DNA from: Malania oleifera
Taxonomy: Eukaryota; Streptophyta; Magnoliopsida; Santalales; Ximeniaceae
Assembly: GCF_029873635.1 (NCBI RefSeq)
Contig: NC_080425.1
Location: 43,914,402-43,978,401 of the forward strand
DNA length: 64,000 nt
Direction: 5' to 3'
The stretch's first letter is position 1; every line of letters starts with the position of its first letter. This document shows, in pieces, positions 9,201 through 24,200 of the stretch. The notes under the pieces were generated by a model. That model searched no databases. It saw only the letters and a list, made by a program, of their open reading frames with translations, and was not told where the DNA came from. The translations under genes were made by a program, and so were the position numbers.

Positions 9201-12200
9201 TCAGGTCAAGCACTGATGTCTGTGTGGATATTCATACTGGGTACACTCATCACTTTAAGTCAGTCATTTGATACTGTCATCTTTGAAATGGGTTTGATGG
9301 TGGTATAAGGCTGTGACTGTGACATTTGCCAAGTTGGTGACACTGATAGATAATGGCGGTGATGCCTTTATGCCAGCAAAGACAAGTGACAATAAACACG
9401 CAGTGGCTAAATGGCTGTGAGAACCTGTTGATGTGGCATTGGAGGCCATCAGAGCTTCGGCAACATAGAAATGGTCCAATGGTTGAGCAGCGATGGTGGT
9501 CAACAGGTGGCGAAATCTGGCAAAAATTTTGCAATGGCAATGTGGGCACGCTATTGATGAGGGCAAAGAGGTTTAGTCAATGATGAAGGTGGCAAAAGAA
9601 TTTAATTTCTGGAGTAACTGTTTGAGGCTTTGATTGGTCTGAATCAATTTGTTTCACTTGCTGATTATATGTGATCTAGATAGTGGCCTATTTTTCGATT
9701 TGGTTTGGGCTTGAACTGATCTGTGAATTTCAGGTTTATTGTGGCATGAAGAGGCCGTTATTGCACTCTTGTTTTTCCACTGACGAGACCCTCCTCCCTT
9801 TTTTCCTGTTTGTGAGCAAAGAATGGTTGAGGGTGTGGATTAGTTTTGCTAATAATTTTCCTAGTTGCACATATCAGGGTGGGACAAAAGTATGATTGGT
9901 TAGCAGGGCAGTGGAGGCCAACATGGCAGGAGCAGCATGCGGCAATTCACAAGTTTGAATCACAAACCCTATGAGTTTGAGTGAAACTCACACTGTAAAA
10001 CATTGATAGACACGACGACTTGAGTTAAAATTGCGAACCATGTCAAATAACAGTAATAGTAGTGTTAAGAGTATGCCCTTGCCCTCATTCCAGCTAACAC
10101 TGGGCCAAACATCAATGCAACATGAATTCTAATTCAATTATAAACAAACATATTAAATAGGGGTCTTTTGTTGGTTTGCAATATTTGAGAAATAAGAAAA
10201 CTAATTTTTAGAATCCTATATGAACAAAAATACCACTTTCTTAAATACTAATACCTTGGAATCATAAGTACCTCACCCAAATGAAAAGAATACCTTAAAA
10301 TAAAAATGAAATAAAATTAATTCGCATGTTTTTGCTGCATTAGGTTGTCACTCAAGTTTTGCTTCTTCAGACATTAAGGTTATGTTTGGTCTGCAGTATG
10401 TGTATTCTCTAGAATAAATTAGTTTTAGTAAGTTAGTTACAATTAGCTACACAAGAAATTATGTTGTTACTATAAAGTAAATAACAATGTGAAACATTTT
10501 ATAGTCCATACTAATATGAACCAACAAGCTCCGATTGCACGAGATGATTTGCACATGCCAAGTGGACCCATCACAAGAGTTAGAGCCAAGCAGGTCAAGG
10601 AGGCTATGCAAGGACTAATTGAGAAGTTGCTTGAGTAAGAGTCAATGAGAGTCATGGACACTAAAGAAAAGGACTTTCTTGAAGAGCCTAAGATGGTAAA
10701 TTGTCTAAAGACGTGCGAAGCTAGAACCTTAAGCCAATAAGGGCTGTTTGGGGAATTTTAATTGTTTTAATTAAAGTATGGGCTAAATAGGGGGCCAATT
10801 GTGTCAATTAAACATGACATGTGATTTGCACATGTTTCATTAAATGACATGGCACATGGCACATGGCACATGGCATGTGACTTGCACATGTTTCATTAAA
10901 TGACATGGCATGCTTAAGGTTATGTGGGACTATTTTATTGGCCAGATTGATGTCATGGCCTATTTTTATTGGCTGAGCTGATGTCATGAGTTTCTTTTAT
11001 TTTCTATAAGTAGCCAACTCTCTGTTGTATTGAAAAAGTTAATATTTTTTTGGCTGAATACAATTCCAAGTGAGGTTTATTTCTCTTCAAGTTCTTCATT
11101 GAACTTTCACCGAACTTATCAAAGGTGCTATCTTTGTGGCGTTCATCCATTAATTTGATATTCTTGGTTTGTGCTTCACGTCAAGCAATAGGTCAAGGAT
11201 CCACTACCATGTCGAATTTTATTTTGGGTTTGGGGTTTTGATAAATCTGATTTGGGGTCTCTGGACGTTCATTCTTGAGGTTCCGCATCACATACTAAGG
11301 AATAGACAAGGAATAACTATGCCCAAATTTCATCATGGGGATGTCTATTCCTTTTTTATTACACTTTGAATGAAATAATTAGGAATATATTAGGAATAAC
11401 TATTCCCTTTATTCCCAAAATTAAACTATATTCCATCTTATTCTAATGAAAAGCTATTCCATCCAACCAAATGAGCTGTAAGTTGTGAACTGCAAACTGC
11501 ATAGAAGTCAAGCTTGTGCTTGGCCAAGTTTATTTCAAGTACATACTGTACATTCCAAAGTTGGAAATTCCAATAATTAAAGCACTTCTTTAAGTACTTA
11601 ACTTGGGGGGATTACTAGTTAGGAATTTTTGGTGAAAATTCGATGTGCCCCTTCTTTATTAGCTTTTGTAGACTATTATGTTTAGGGGTTTTGGAAGAGG
11701 AAAGAGAGGAAAGCTAAATTGTGTTCTACTATTTTGGCTATTGTTTGGTGCATATGGTTGGAAAGAAAAGCTAGTCTCTAAATGTGCATTTGACTTCCAT
11801 TAGCATGCCTTGGAGCAGAGTGGTGTTCCTTGCATCCTTTGCTGCTCTGCAAGCAGATTTTTTAGTCGTGTTTCCTTGGAAGATTTATGTGGGATTGTTA
11901 GCTGTTTTCCTTTTGTAGTGGGAGGATATCTTATACTTCCTGTTTTTATATCTTCTTGTTGTACTCCTTTCTTCTTTTAATATATTTTGTTTTTCAAAAA
12001 AATAAAATAAGACCATTTCAAACCCATTTTTATGAGTTTGATAACTAGTTTTTGGGCTTCGTCTGTCATTCAATGAGTTTCCATCGTCTGATTTGAAAAT
12101 AAATTTTCCCAAATCCAATTGTTGCATTTATGTTTCTGAGACCAACCCCTCATGCAGACATTCTCAATTCTACCAATTTTGTTTGCTTTTATCTCAAGTT

Positions 12201-15200
12201 TACATATTTGGCTTTAAGCTGTTAATCATTACCGTGTGCAAGTCAAGCTTGCAGCTTGGCTGATCCAAAGTTTGACGTTAATAATATCTTTATTGTTTCT
12301 CATTATGTCAGAGCAGTGAACCAACCTGAATTTATGTGATTCTCGTCTCTGGAAACAGTACAAACTTCATGTGTAATAAAAGCTAGATAAAAATTCTTCC
12401 AACCAAGCTGTTGGGTAGCTTGATATACACTGTTGGGCCTAATTCTTGAAGCTTGTGGGATAATTGGTGGTATAGCATGGTTTGATGCAGTGGCAAGTCG
12501 AGCCATAGGATACTAGGAGGTCAAGGGTTCAAGTCTCATCATTATTGTTGTCCCTCATCTAATGTTTGTTACAAAGAACTTGTCCACTTCTCTGGCCTCC
12601 ACATGTGAGACAGGTCAAACATGAGGGGTATTGTTAAACAACTTGATACATATTGTTTAGTGCATTTTGTTGTATTTATGATCATAGCTTTCTACACCTC
12701 TTTAATTTTAATTTTTTCGCGTCTCCTTGTTTAAGCTGTTAGGATAATTAGCAGTCTTAACACCTGTATCCTATTTGTGGACACTTCCATGTCTCCGTAT
12801 ACTAATATTGAATGCCTAAAGGACCCAACACCTAGACATGCACCCGCACCCAACACCATTCTATCCAGGCAGCTTTGGTAGTTTAGTTGGTATTTCTAAT
12901 TTAGGTAATCAGCATTAGTATCAGGTGAGCAAACTGAGGCTACTTTGTTGGGGATATGTTTGTAATCTTAAAGATTCACATTGTTTGGTATCCAGGTTAT
13001 TGTTTATTGTGAGGATTTTAGTTGAGTCGAGTCTTATTTAGCATCATGAGACAAGGACTCATCATGGTGGAATGACTGCTTACAATATATTAATTCTCCA
13101 TGAACTAGAATACTGGGCTAGAAGGTATTTCTAATGCTGACGTCATTAAGAAAGAGACAAATTGGGTTAATTTTTTATATATGTTTGTGCTTGAATGATT
13201 ACATGATATGAAGGTATGCTTAGGTATTCTAACCAATAGTCAATCTAGGAAGCCGATATTAGTTTTAAGTAATTAAGTTTTAGTTTGTTTAGGTTATGAA
13301 GTCTAAGTAGTAGTCATAATTTAGGAAGTCAATATTAGTAATTCGTAAACGAGTAAATTTTTAGTTTTTTTGGGTTGGTCATGTGATATTAAATATTTGC
13401 ATTTTTTTATTTTTTGTTTGATTTTTTTTTTAGCCTTTTCTTGAGAATTTTAAGGGTTTGTGTAGTTAAGGTCCCTATGAACAAAAATGACGTGGGAAAG
13501 CAAATGGTCAATTGCATAATTTGCATTGTGAGGATTTTAGTTTGACTATGAATTGTTAAAGACATGAAATGCTAAGGGGCTGTATCTGTAAAAAATTATA
13601 GAAACGAAAACGAGAAACAAAAACTAAAAACAAGCAAGCTGATTAATATTTCCAAAACTAAAACAAATTAAAAACTTACTTGAGCTCATGCTCAATTTTC
13701 CTCAATCAAATAACACTTTAAAATATGATTACAATAATAGAACTATAAAGTAATAAATTGAAAAATATTACAATGAAGATAAAAATAACTGTAACTATTT
13801 TCTTATTTAATTATTATAATTCTAAATTCACTTTTTATTGCTCCAAGATAAATCCTATGTACATGACAATTGAAAAATGATAACAATAATTTTTTGAATC
13901 ACTTTTATTATATTTTGAACTTTAGAACTTTGATGGTTATTATTATTTTACTTCAATTTTAATTTCACATGGTCATATTATTTTAATTTTAACTAATATA
14001 GAATGAATGATTTAATTCACATAAGTCAATTCTGGATATTTAAGTGCAAATAGGTTACCACAACAACTGGAAACTGTAAAATCTGCTTTTTAGTTTTTGC
14101 GAAAATCAACAAAAATAGAAAACCAGCAGCATAAACAAATGCATTGTCGTGACTTGTTTCTTCAGTCTTCACCATACAACAACAATAACTTAAAACAGAA
14201 GTAATACCAAACAGCGTGTAAGATAGTAGATTGTAATTTTTTTCCTTCTTTCTTCTTCTTCTTCTTCTTCTTCCTCTATTAATTTTATTGCTGCTCTGCT
14301 AAATTTTGAATTTTTCATATGCTCCTTATTCTTTTTCTTTTTCTTCTTTTTAAATATTTTTCTGCTACAGTCTTGATATTTTCTCTTTTTTATACATGCA
14401 AAGCTGGCCTCTGAGTATTAGGATATGGACGAAATACCTGCAGGGATGTAGTGGGCTTTGACCTCATGAACAAGTTTGAATTATAGATTCTTGGTGCATA
14501 TCAATTTATCCAGCCAAAATTGACTGTATAAAATGATGTTTTCAAGTACTTCAGCAACATGTTTTGTATACAAATAAATTCCAATCTGATTTTTTAATGT
14601 AGTCACTCGAAGGGTTTGCCATGTGCATGAACGCATCTGGATTAAGGATTACTGTCTTAGAAAATTTCCATGCATTTTTTAATCACTTTTGAAATAGTGT
14701 TGCAGGTGACCTTAATTGCTCAAGGGGATGTTCCACTATCTATTGTAGTGACAGCATGCACCACTCTCTTAGCAGTATTTCTCACTCCACTTTTGACCAA
14801 AATTCTGGCAGGAACTTACATACCTGTGGATGCTGTTAAACTTTCTCTTAGCACCCTGCAGGTGAATTTAAAGTTTGAATCTCTACTTTGTCTTATAAAG
14901 CTACATGTAATAGTTATTTTGGGGGAATTATCATCTTCTTTGTTTTCCTCTAGGTGGTTGTGGCGCCAATCCTCCTTGGTTCTTATCTACAGCGTGCATT
15001 TCCTGCAGCAGTGAAAACTGTGATGCCTTTTGCCCCACTTCTTGCTGTTTTAGCTTCGTCATTACTTGCCTGCAGGTATTGTCTGTTTATTTTTGATTAA
15101 TTTGACGAATAGTATGGCTTTTTAGGCACTCTTCCTCTCCTTGTCACATATATGTTCTTTTCTTTCTTTGTTTTTTTTTTTTGGTTGCAGTGTGTTCTCA

Positions 15201-18200
15201 GAAAATGTTGTTCGTTTCAAATCATCAATGATCGAGTCATTATTGGCATCTGATCTATCTCCATTTCTTCGCATTCAAGCAATTTTATTTGGAGAATTGG
15301 GGGTTATTATACTTTCTGTTGTGTTACTACATTTTACAGGTTTTCTGGTGGGGTATGATTTTCTATCTCCTCTAATGATTATATATATTTTTTGATTAGT
15401 TTATATTTAATTATATTTGTTAATGCCTCCTCTTTAGCTTCAGGCTAATACCGGTGTATAAATTTGTTTGGTTTGTAAATGACTGCATGCTTGATAGCCT
15501 TTGTTGGTTATTTGAATTGAAATATAAATAGCTATTTATCACATTAAAATTTGAATCGTTGGGGCTTTGTGGTATAAAAAAATATTCCCTTGAAAAATGA
15601 CATTCCTGGGAATCTCTTTCCGGGGAATGGATTCTTGCCTCATGTATATTTTAGGTATGGTTCATGCTGTAAAACTCCCATAATGCACTCAAGATGCCTG
15701 CCAATGTCGGTGTTTGGTTCAACATGGGTATCCTTGCGGGCATTTCAAGAAGATGACTATCATACCCTTCACATGTGTACAATTAATATATGATGATGAT
15801 GATGATGAATTGGGTAAAATGGAAGACCTAATTGTCTCTCCCTCTATTTATAATACACGTCAAGTACATACCTATGGCCATAAAACCCTTACTAATTCTT
15901 ACTTGTTAATATAACGGTAACACACTAATAATACTAAATGACTAAAATAACCATCAACACTCGCCCTCAAGCTGGAGCATATATATCATATACTTCTAGC
16001 TTGTTACAGATGAATTTATGGCTTGTTATAAATGAATTTAACACCCCTAAGACTTTAGTAAATAAATCAGCAAGCTGCAAATTAGTGGTGGTGATGAGCT
16101 TCTTCACAAGTTTCTCCCAAACTGAGAGGCAATCAAATTCAATGTGTTTTGTCTGCTCAGGAAGATCGGGTTGGAAGCAATATGAATGACAACTTGATTA
16201 TTAGATGTAAACTCCATAGACTAAAAATGTGGAAAACCTAGTTCTTCTAGCATGTTCTTTATCCAAACAAGTTCAGATGTATTGTGGGCCATGGTCCTAT
16301 GCCTTGACTCAACACTTGACTTGGCCACCACAGATTGTTTCTTACTCTGCTAAGAAACCAAATTACCATCCACGAAGATACAATATCATTTGTGGATCTT
16401 CTGTTGGAAGATGATCTAGCCCAATCTGCACTAGTATATCCTTGGATATGAGAGTGACATCAATCTTGATATAAGAGACCTCTCACAGATGCACCTTTAA
16501 GATATCTTAAGGTGCGAAATTATTGCATCCTAGTGAGTTGTTCTCGAAGAATCAAGAAACTGACTTATAACACTTGTTGAGAAAGATATATCCAATTAAG
16601 TGATTGTGAGATAATTTAGCTTTCCATTAGAGTCTTCCGTATCGCTCTAGGTTAGGCAACAAATCACCCATATCTAGCACTAGCTTCCTGTTAGGATCTG
16701 TAGGGGTTTTAACAGGTTTGGATCCTGTTAGAGTTTATGTCTTTAAGTATTATTATTATTAAGTGTGTTGGTATGTTAATTAGTGAGAGTTAGTAAGGGT
16801 ATTAGAATGTATTTGTTTTGTATTATAAATAGCGGGAGAAACCTTTCTTCAAGTGAGATCATTCATTTAATCAAAACCTCTACATGGTATTAGAGCATGA
16901 TCCAACCTCCCTATCATACTCAGCCGTTGCCGGAGAACACATTCCGGTCGTTGCCCTTCTCAGATCCACGGTGACCCTTCATTATTTCACAAAACCAACC
17001 ATATAGCTGAAAATAGAACCCTCTGAAGCCTATCCCCACAAAACCCATCATCAGAAACAACTCCATGTCCCGCCACATGCCGACCAACTGCCGGCAGTGC
17101 TGACCCCACACACTGGCGGATGAGAGAGCTTCCAACCAAGTTTTTTTTTTCCCCTTCTGCCATGTTTTGATTCCTTCTCTAGACAATAATATCAAGCTGT
17201 TAGGCATGTTTTTTGTCCAAAGATCCAACCTTTTTCGACCATGCACTTGTGGTAATCCGTTAGTTTTTGTTCATATTTTGTAAAGGCTTCTTTTGAGTTT
17301 CTTGGAGCAGTGGCAGTGTTTGTAAGTTAAGATTGTGAGGCTGTGGCAATGCTATCTCAGTTGGTAAGTCGTTCACCTTGTTCGTGGTTGTGCTGGTGCT
17401 TCACATAGTTTGTGGTTGTCCGATTAGTTTTGATTGTTCTTCTTGTTTGACATTGGTGTGGTTGCAAGTTTGTGAGTCTTGGGATAGAGTCTATGAATCC
17501 CAAAAATATGTTTCCTTCATCTCTGCCACAGATAACAACTCAAAAGTTGGATGGAAAGAATTATGTTCAATGGTCTAAAGCTGTTCGTTTTGTTTAGTAG
17601 GATTAGGAAAATTTGACCACTTGCTCCAATTTGATGATGAGAAGAGAAAAGAAGTGTGGATTCAAGAAGATGCCTTGATTATTTCCCTCTTGTGGAATTC
17701 GATGGAGCAACAAATTGCATGGATGTGTATGCATCTAGATATGTGCAAGGATATTTGGGATTATTCCAAGCTTCTATACTCTAGGAACATTACATGCATG
17801 TATGATTTATCCTAGGTGTACTTTCAGTTACAACAAGGAGATAGAAGCATTGTAGATTATTTTGGATAGATGAAGAGTATTCATGAGGAGCTTAATGTCG
17901 TGCAACCTTTAGCAGCTGGCGTATGTGAGATGTAGAAGCAGAGCGAGCAGATGACAGTTCTTTAGGTTCTAGCGGGCTTGAGACTCGAGTTTGAGATAGT
18001 TTGGTCCTAGATACTTAGTAACGCAGAGTTACCATCATTTGCTGATGTTTATTCTTGTGTCCTTTGTGCTTTTTTTTAGTACACATTCTTCTGCTTATGC
18101 ATTTGACTATGAGAGGACAACCTTTACTACACGAGGTGTATCTAGTTTTCTACCAAACAACCACAAAAGTTATTGAGGTGGTTCGAGCGGTCGTGGTGGT

Positions 18201-21200
18201 AAAGATGGACAAGGTAGAGGCATTCCTCACAAGTGCACTCATTGTGGACGAAGAAATCATACTATTAAGCAGTGTTGGGATCTCCACTGTAGACCTTCAT
18301 GTGTTGCCAATGCAGCTACCACCGACTTCACACCTTTGTGGGCAGCCAATGTAGCCACCACCAACTCCACACCTTTGGGGCCGAGTGGGCGACAACATAC
18401 TGTATCGGTGTATCCATGTCAAAGGAAGAGTATACGAAGTTCCAATAGTATCAAGCGTTACAACAAGCTTTTCTTTCCATTGGATCTCGTGCCCAAACAG
18501 GTAATCCCACAATATGGCTATCATCTAGTACTTCTCCTCCTAGTCCTTGGGTCATAGACTGAGTTGCCACTGATCATATCATAGGTATACTTAATTTTTT
18601 TCTCCACTATTCAATATCTTGCAAATTTACCTTGTGTTACTCTTGTTGATGGATGCACCATTGCAGTCAAGGGAATTGGGACTGTAAATCCCACTTCTTG
18701 TATTTCTCTTCCTTTGATTTTGTATATTCCCAAGTTTCCTTTCAATCTTATGTCCGTTAGCAAGATTAATAAATCCATGAATTGTTCAATGACATTCTTC
18801 CTTGATTCTATGGTTATTTAGGATTTGAAGATGAGGAAGGTGATCGGCGGAAGGCATGAAGCTGGTGGACTTTATCACTTTGAGCCGCTATCTCCTTCTA
18901 CTGCCTACACTGCTGCTGCCACACCTGTCCAAATTCATTGTCTTCTTGGTCATTCTTCACTAGAAAAGTTGAAACATTTTGTTCTGATTTGAGTTGTGTC
19001 TAGTGTTGATTGTGAGTCTTGTCAGTTGGGAGAGCACCATCATGTCCCTTTTGCTTCCTATTTAATGAACAGGCTGCAAGCCCTTTCATGTTAGTTCATT
19101 CCAATGTTTGGGGTCCTTGTAGAGTTGTGTCCAAATTGGGTTTCCGACTTTCCGGTACTTTGTAACCTTTGTGGATGATTATTTTAGAAGACATGGCTAT
19201 ATTTAATAAAAGATTATTTCGAGTTATTTCACATATTTTGCGCCTTTTGTTCTGAAATAAAGATTACTTTGGTTTGTCAGTTCGAATACTTCGGAGTGAT
19301 AATGCTAAGAGTATTTTAGTTCACAATTCACTACTTATATGACTTAGTTTGGTATTGTCCATCAATCATCCTGTGGCCACACTCCTCAACAAATGGGGTT
19401 GTAGAAAGGAAAAATAGAGATATCCTTGAAATCACTCACACCTTACTTTATCAAATGCATGTACCCAAAGTTTTTTGGAGTGACGTTGTACTTGCTGCTT
19501 GCTATCTGATTAACAGGATACCATCCTCTGTCCTTAGTGGTTAAATTCCCTACTCCATTCTCTTTCCTAATTTACCTTTATTCTTCTCCTTCCTAGTATA
19601 TTCGAGTGTGTCCTTTGTTCATCAACTAACTTCTGGGTGGATAAGTTGGATCCTCGTGCTATAAAATGTATCTTTTTGGGCTACTCATATACTTTCTATA
19701 GACTAATTTTCAAAGTAAAGATAGTATCTATATCTCGTATGGGAGCTATTTTGTCATAGAGGAAGTATGTTCTTGATTTGTTGGATGAAACTGGATTGTT
19801 GGGATCCAAACCGGTTGATACACCCATGGATCCTAACAGCAAGTTACTACTAGATAGGGGTGATTTGCTCCCTAATCCTGGACAATACCGAAGACTTGTT
19901 GGAAATTTGAATTATCTCATAGTCACTTAGATGGATATATCTTTTGCAACAAACGTTGAGAGTCAATTTCTAGAATCTTCGAGGACAAGTCATTGGGGTG
20001 CAATAATGAAGAGGTCTTTTATATCGTGATCAAGGTCACACTTATATTCATTGATATGTAGATTTGGTTGGGATGCCGTTTGACTGGAGGTCCACAATCG
20101 AGTACTATATCTTGGTTGGTGGTAATTTGGTTTCTTGGAATAGTAAGAAACAAATTGTGGTGGCTAAGTGCTGAATCAAAATATAGAGCTATGACTCACA
20201 CTACTTGTGAACTTGTTTGGTTGAAGAACATGTTGGAAGAATTGGGTTTTTCACATTCTTAGCCTATGAAGTTGATGTGTGACAATCGAGTTGCTCTTCA
20301 TATTGCCTTCGACTTTGTCTTTTATGAGTGGACGAAACACATTGAAGTTGATTCCCACTTTGTTTCGGAGAAACTTGTGAAGAAGCTCATTACTACCGCT
20401 TATGTGAAGTCTAATATGCAGCTTGATGATTTGTTTACCAAAACTCTGGGTGGTGCTCGTGTTAAATTTATTTGTGACGAGCTAGGAGCATATGACTTCT
20501 ATGGTCTAGCTTGAGGGGGAGTGTTAGAGGTTATTTATGTCTTTTAGTATTATTATTATGTTAGTATGTTAATTAGTGAGAGTTAATAAATGTATTATTG
20601 TCATTAGAACGTATTCGATTTATATTATATATAGTGGGAGAGACCTATCTTCAAGTTAGGTCATTCATTTAATCAAGATCTCAACAAATCCAACATTCCA
20701 GTCTTATCTAAAAGATCAAGAACATATTTCCTCTGTGAGAAGATGGTTCCCATACGAGATCTTGGTACTTCTTTACCCCATGAAGCACTTCAATAGTCCA
20801 GAATCCTTGGTTTGAAACATAGTCTGCAGGAAATGCTTTAGGCTGTAGATACCTTGATTATCATCATCAGTAATCATTACAACACTTAATTGACCAAACC
20901 ATGCCTTGGGAGATTGTTTTAAACCATATAATGACTTCTTGATCTGACACTAAGCCTAACTCCCCCTGAAGATCACCTTGTAGGAAAGCATTCTATACAA
21001 CTGACTAATGTAAAGGCTAGTGATAGGTGGTGGCTAAGGATACAAACAAATAAAGTGAGACTAGTTTGGTGACAGGGGAGAATGTGCATGAATAGTCCAA
21101 ATCATACACTTGAATACATCCCTCGGTAGCAAGATGGACCCATCCATGGAACCATTTGGATTCAACCAACCACAGTCTTATCTAATGGAAGAGGTACCAA

Positions 21201-24200
21201 CTCCCAAGTATCATTATCCTGTAGCACATGCATCTCTTCTATCATTGCATTTCTCTACCCAAAATGGGACAGATCTTCAGAAATAGTCGTTGGAAGAGCA
21301 ACAAAAGATGAAGTACTAACAAACAGTAGTATGAGGGTGACAAGAAATTGTAAAAAACAAATTTAGAGATTGGATGTTCAGTACAAGTGCATTTACCTTT
21401 TAGAATAGCAATAGGAAGGTCAACCACTTAGGAATTAGGATCATTAGACGAGGGAACTAGAGGCGTAAAAGTGGAAGCTGGAGGAAGATCTCTCTTGACT
21501 CACTGTGTCACTTGCAAATTGGGACGATCCATGTGACGGGAAGGACTCAAATTGGATGAAGATGGAGGATTGAGCTGAAAAAATAGGTTAAGATTGAGAA
21601 GGCTACGTAGAGGAAGGGACTCCACAATTGATGTAAAACAAGCCTATAACATTGATAACCTTTTTGAGTATAGGAATCATGGTATTAAATAACGGCTGTT
21701 ACATAGCTTAATGGTTGTTACGTAGCGGAAAATGAGGGCTCTGATACCGTTATAGGCTACTAATGTAGTGAGTGAAATTCATGGTCATAACAGCCATTAC
21801 GGAACCGTAATGGCCTATAATAGGCGTTCTCTTACGTTACAGTCCGTAATGGTCGTTACTAACCATTACGGACTGCCGATGCCTTATCTCTGAATTTGCT
21901 TTATTTTTTTCTGGTTTTCTTTGCGTATTGCTGCTTTTCCCCTCTCCTATCCTTCGTCCAGCTTAGATCTACTGATCTGAAGCTTTGAAACACCCAAAAT
22001 CAGCTTCGACTTGTTTGAAGTTGTGCTCCGCAGGTTGGCTGACACGGCTCTTCGATTTGTGGAAATTTTCACAATTTCTTGGAAAAATTGCTTATTTGAG
22101 AAGGTTTAGGGTAGATTCTACACGGAAATTGTGAAATCTTTCATAAACAAGAAGAAATTTGAGGATTTGGAGGCTTGCAGCTGAAACTCACTCCATTTGG
22201 CAAGTTCGGCCATTGTCGGGTATGTCTTCTTCTAGACTCCAATCTTCCATCTTTTTTTCTTTAATTATTAATTTTTTAATTTGAAGCAGTAGAGGCTACT
22301 CCAGCACTGCAACAGTGCTACACTGCTACTAGCTTACTAATGTAGTTTATTGTATATTTTTATGTTTATACTTAATTACTTTTATTTTATTTTATGTATG
22401 TAAAATTGTAAATAGTTAATTATATAAGTAAAATTTATTAATTAATATAAAAAGTTGGTATAGAGTATAGAATCTTTAGATCTACATATTTATTATTTAA
22501 TATTAGATTTTGATTGTGAGGCTGCACATAGTAAGTAATTACTAAATTTCGAATTACATTTTCATATTTTATTTTATGTGCGTAACAACTAACAATGTAA
22601 GTAATTAATTATAAAAGTTAAAAATTATTAATTAATATAAAAATTACCGCAAATTATAAATCTTCATATCTATTTTATAAATAACTTTGACAATTAATAA
22701 TTTAATATTAATATATTCTAATTTCTACACAAGCGGTCTAGTGACTCTAGTACACTACCTTTTAAATAATTAAATTATAAAATCTACAATTCTATATTTA
22801 TTTTGTTAAATTGTAAATTGTAATATAATTGATTGCATTGTCAACGGAACAGCAAACAACAAAGCAAAAGATTTCTTTCCTTACTTCAACCCACATTTAT
22901 TTCCTTATATTTCAATTCATTATTTTGTACAGTTAGCTTATATTTAGTTTACACGTATAGGGCTTGACAGATTATAGTTTACTTGTATAGGGCTAGAATC
23001 ATGCTAGACCTTATTTACTTTCCATGTGTAGCATTCTTGTAAAGTTTATATATAATATACAGAATTCAAGGCCAATTCATTTGGCCATTCACAAAATATT
23101 TGACATGGTATCAGAGCCAGCCGACTGCTAAGTTTTTTTCCCTTCGATTTTTTTTGTTTTCTCGGTTTTGTGGCCGTTGGGGTTTTGTTTTCTCTTCTGG
23201 AAAATTTTCTCTGTTCTTTCGGTACTTCTGTTGCTGCATGGCTATTGGCACGGCAAGATTCTGGGTTGCCATATATTCCTCCAGTTTATGTCCTTGTGAT
23301 TCTCAGCAAGCAGGTGACAGTTTTCTGTTGCTGTTTGTGACTTTCGGCAAGCAGGCACAACAGGTTTCTGGTTTGCCACTTAGTTCTCCAGTTTTTGTTG
23401 CTGTTTGTGACTCTCGGCAAGCAGGCTTGTGACTTTCAGCAAGTAGGCACAACAGGTTTCTGGTTTGCCACTTATTTCTCTAGTTTCTGGTGCTGTTCGT
23501 GACTCTCGGCAAGCAGGCAACAACTTTCTGTTGCCGTTTCTGGCACTTATGTTCTTGGCACAGCAGGTTTTTGGTTCAAGATTTAATTTTTAGTGCAGTT
23601 TTTTGGTTCAAGATTTAATTTTTTAGTGCAGGGAGGTTGTGCTTGGTTTTTCTTTGTACCTGCTTTGTTTATTTTGGGCTTCTAGATTTTCTGGTGGTTT
23701 GTTTCTTTCAGCACAGTCTGTTTTTTTATTTATTTGGGGCTTCTCGGTTTTCTCCATTATGTAGCATGGACTCCTCACTTGTGTCTGCCAAGTTTACAGA
23801 CAACAATTATTCTACGTGGGCTTTTTCAGTTTGAACTTTTCCTGAAGGGAAAAGATCTTTGGGGTCATATTGATGGCATGGCTTGTGCACCCAATCCTGA
23901 TAAATCGAAGGAGTCTGCAGCTTGTCCTTCATGGGCTATGCTTGATGCTCGGATTATGTCTTGGCTTCTTGGTTCGGCTGAGCCACATATTGTCCCCAAC
24001 TTGCGACCTTATTGCACCGCTCAAACCATGTGGATTTATTTAAAAACAGTATATCATCAAGATAATGGTGCTCGTCGTTTTCAGTTAGAGCATGCGATTG
24101 CCATGTTTCAACAAGACAATCATTCCATTCAAGACTATTATTCAGGGTTTCTGACTCTTTGAAATGAATATTCTGATCTGGTTACTGCGGATGTTCCTGT

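Noticed and set aside
9264..9583. Overlapping frames of 76-100 codons on both strands in intron 2
   Set aside because: No recognised domain and no family resemblance; they lie within an intron of the host gene.
16736..16884. Alternative view of 16736-16884 and 20522-20686 as two solo LTRs
   Set aside because: A PBS follows the first, a polypurine tract precedes the second, and copia coding remnants lie between them in the same orientation.
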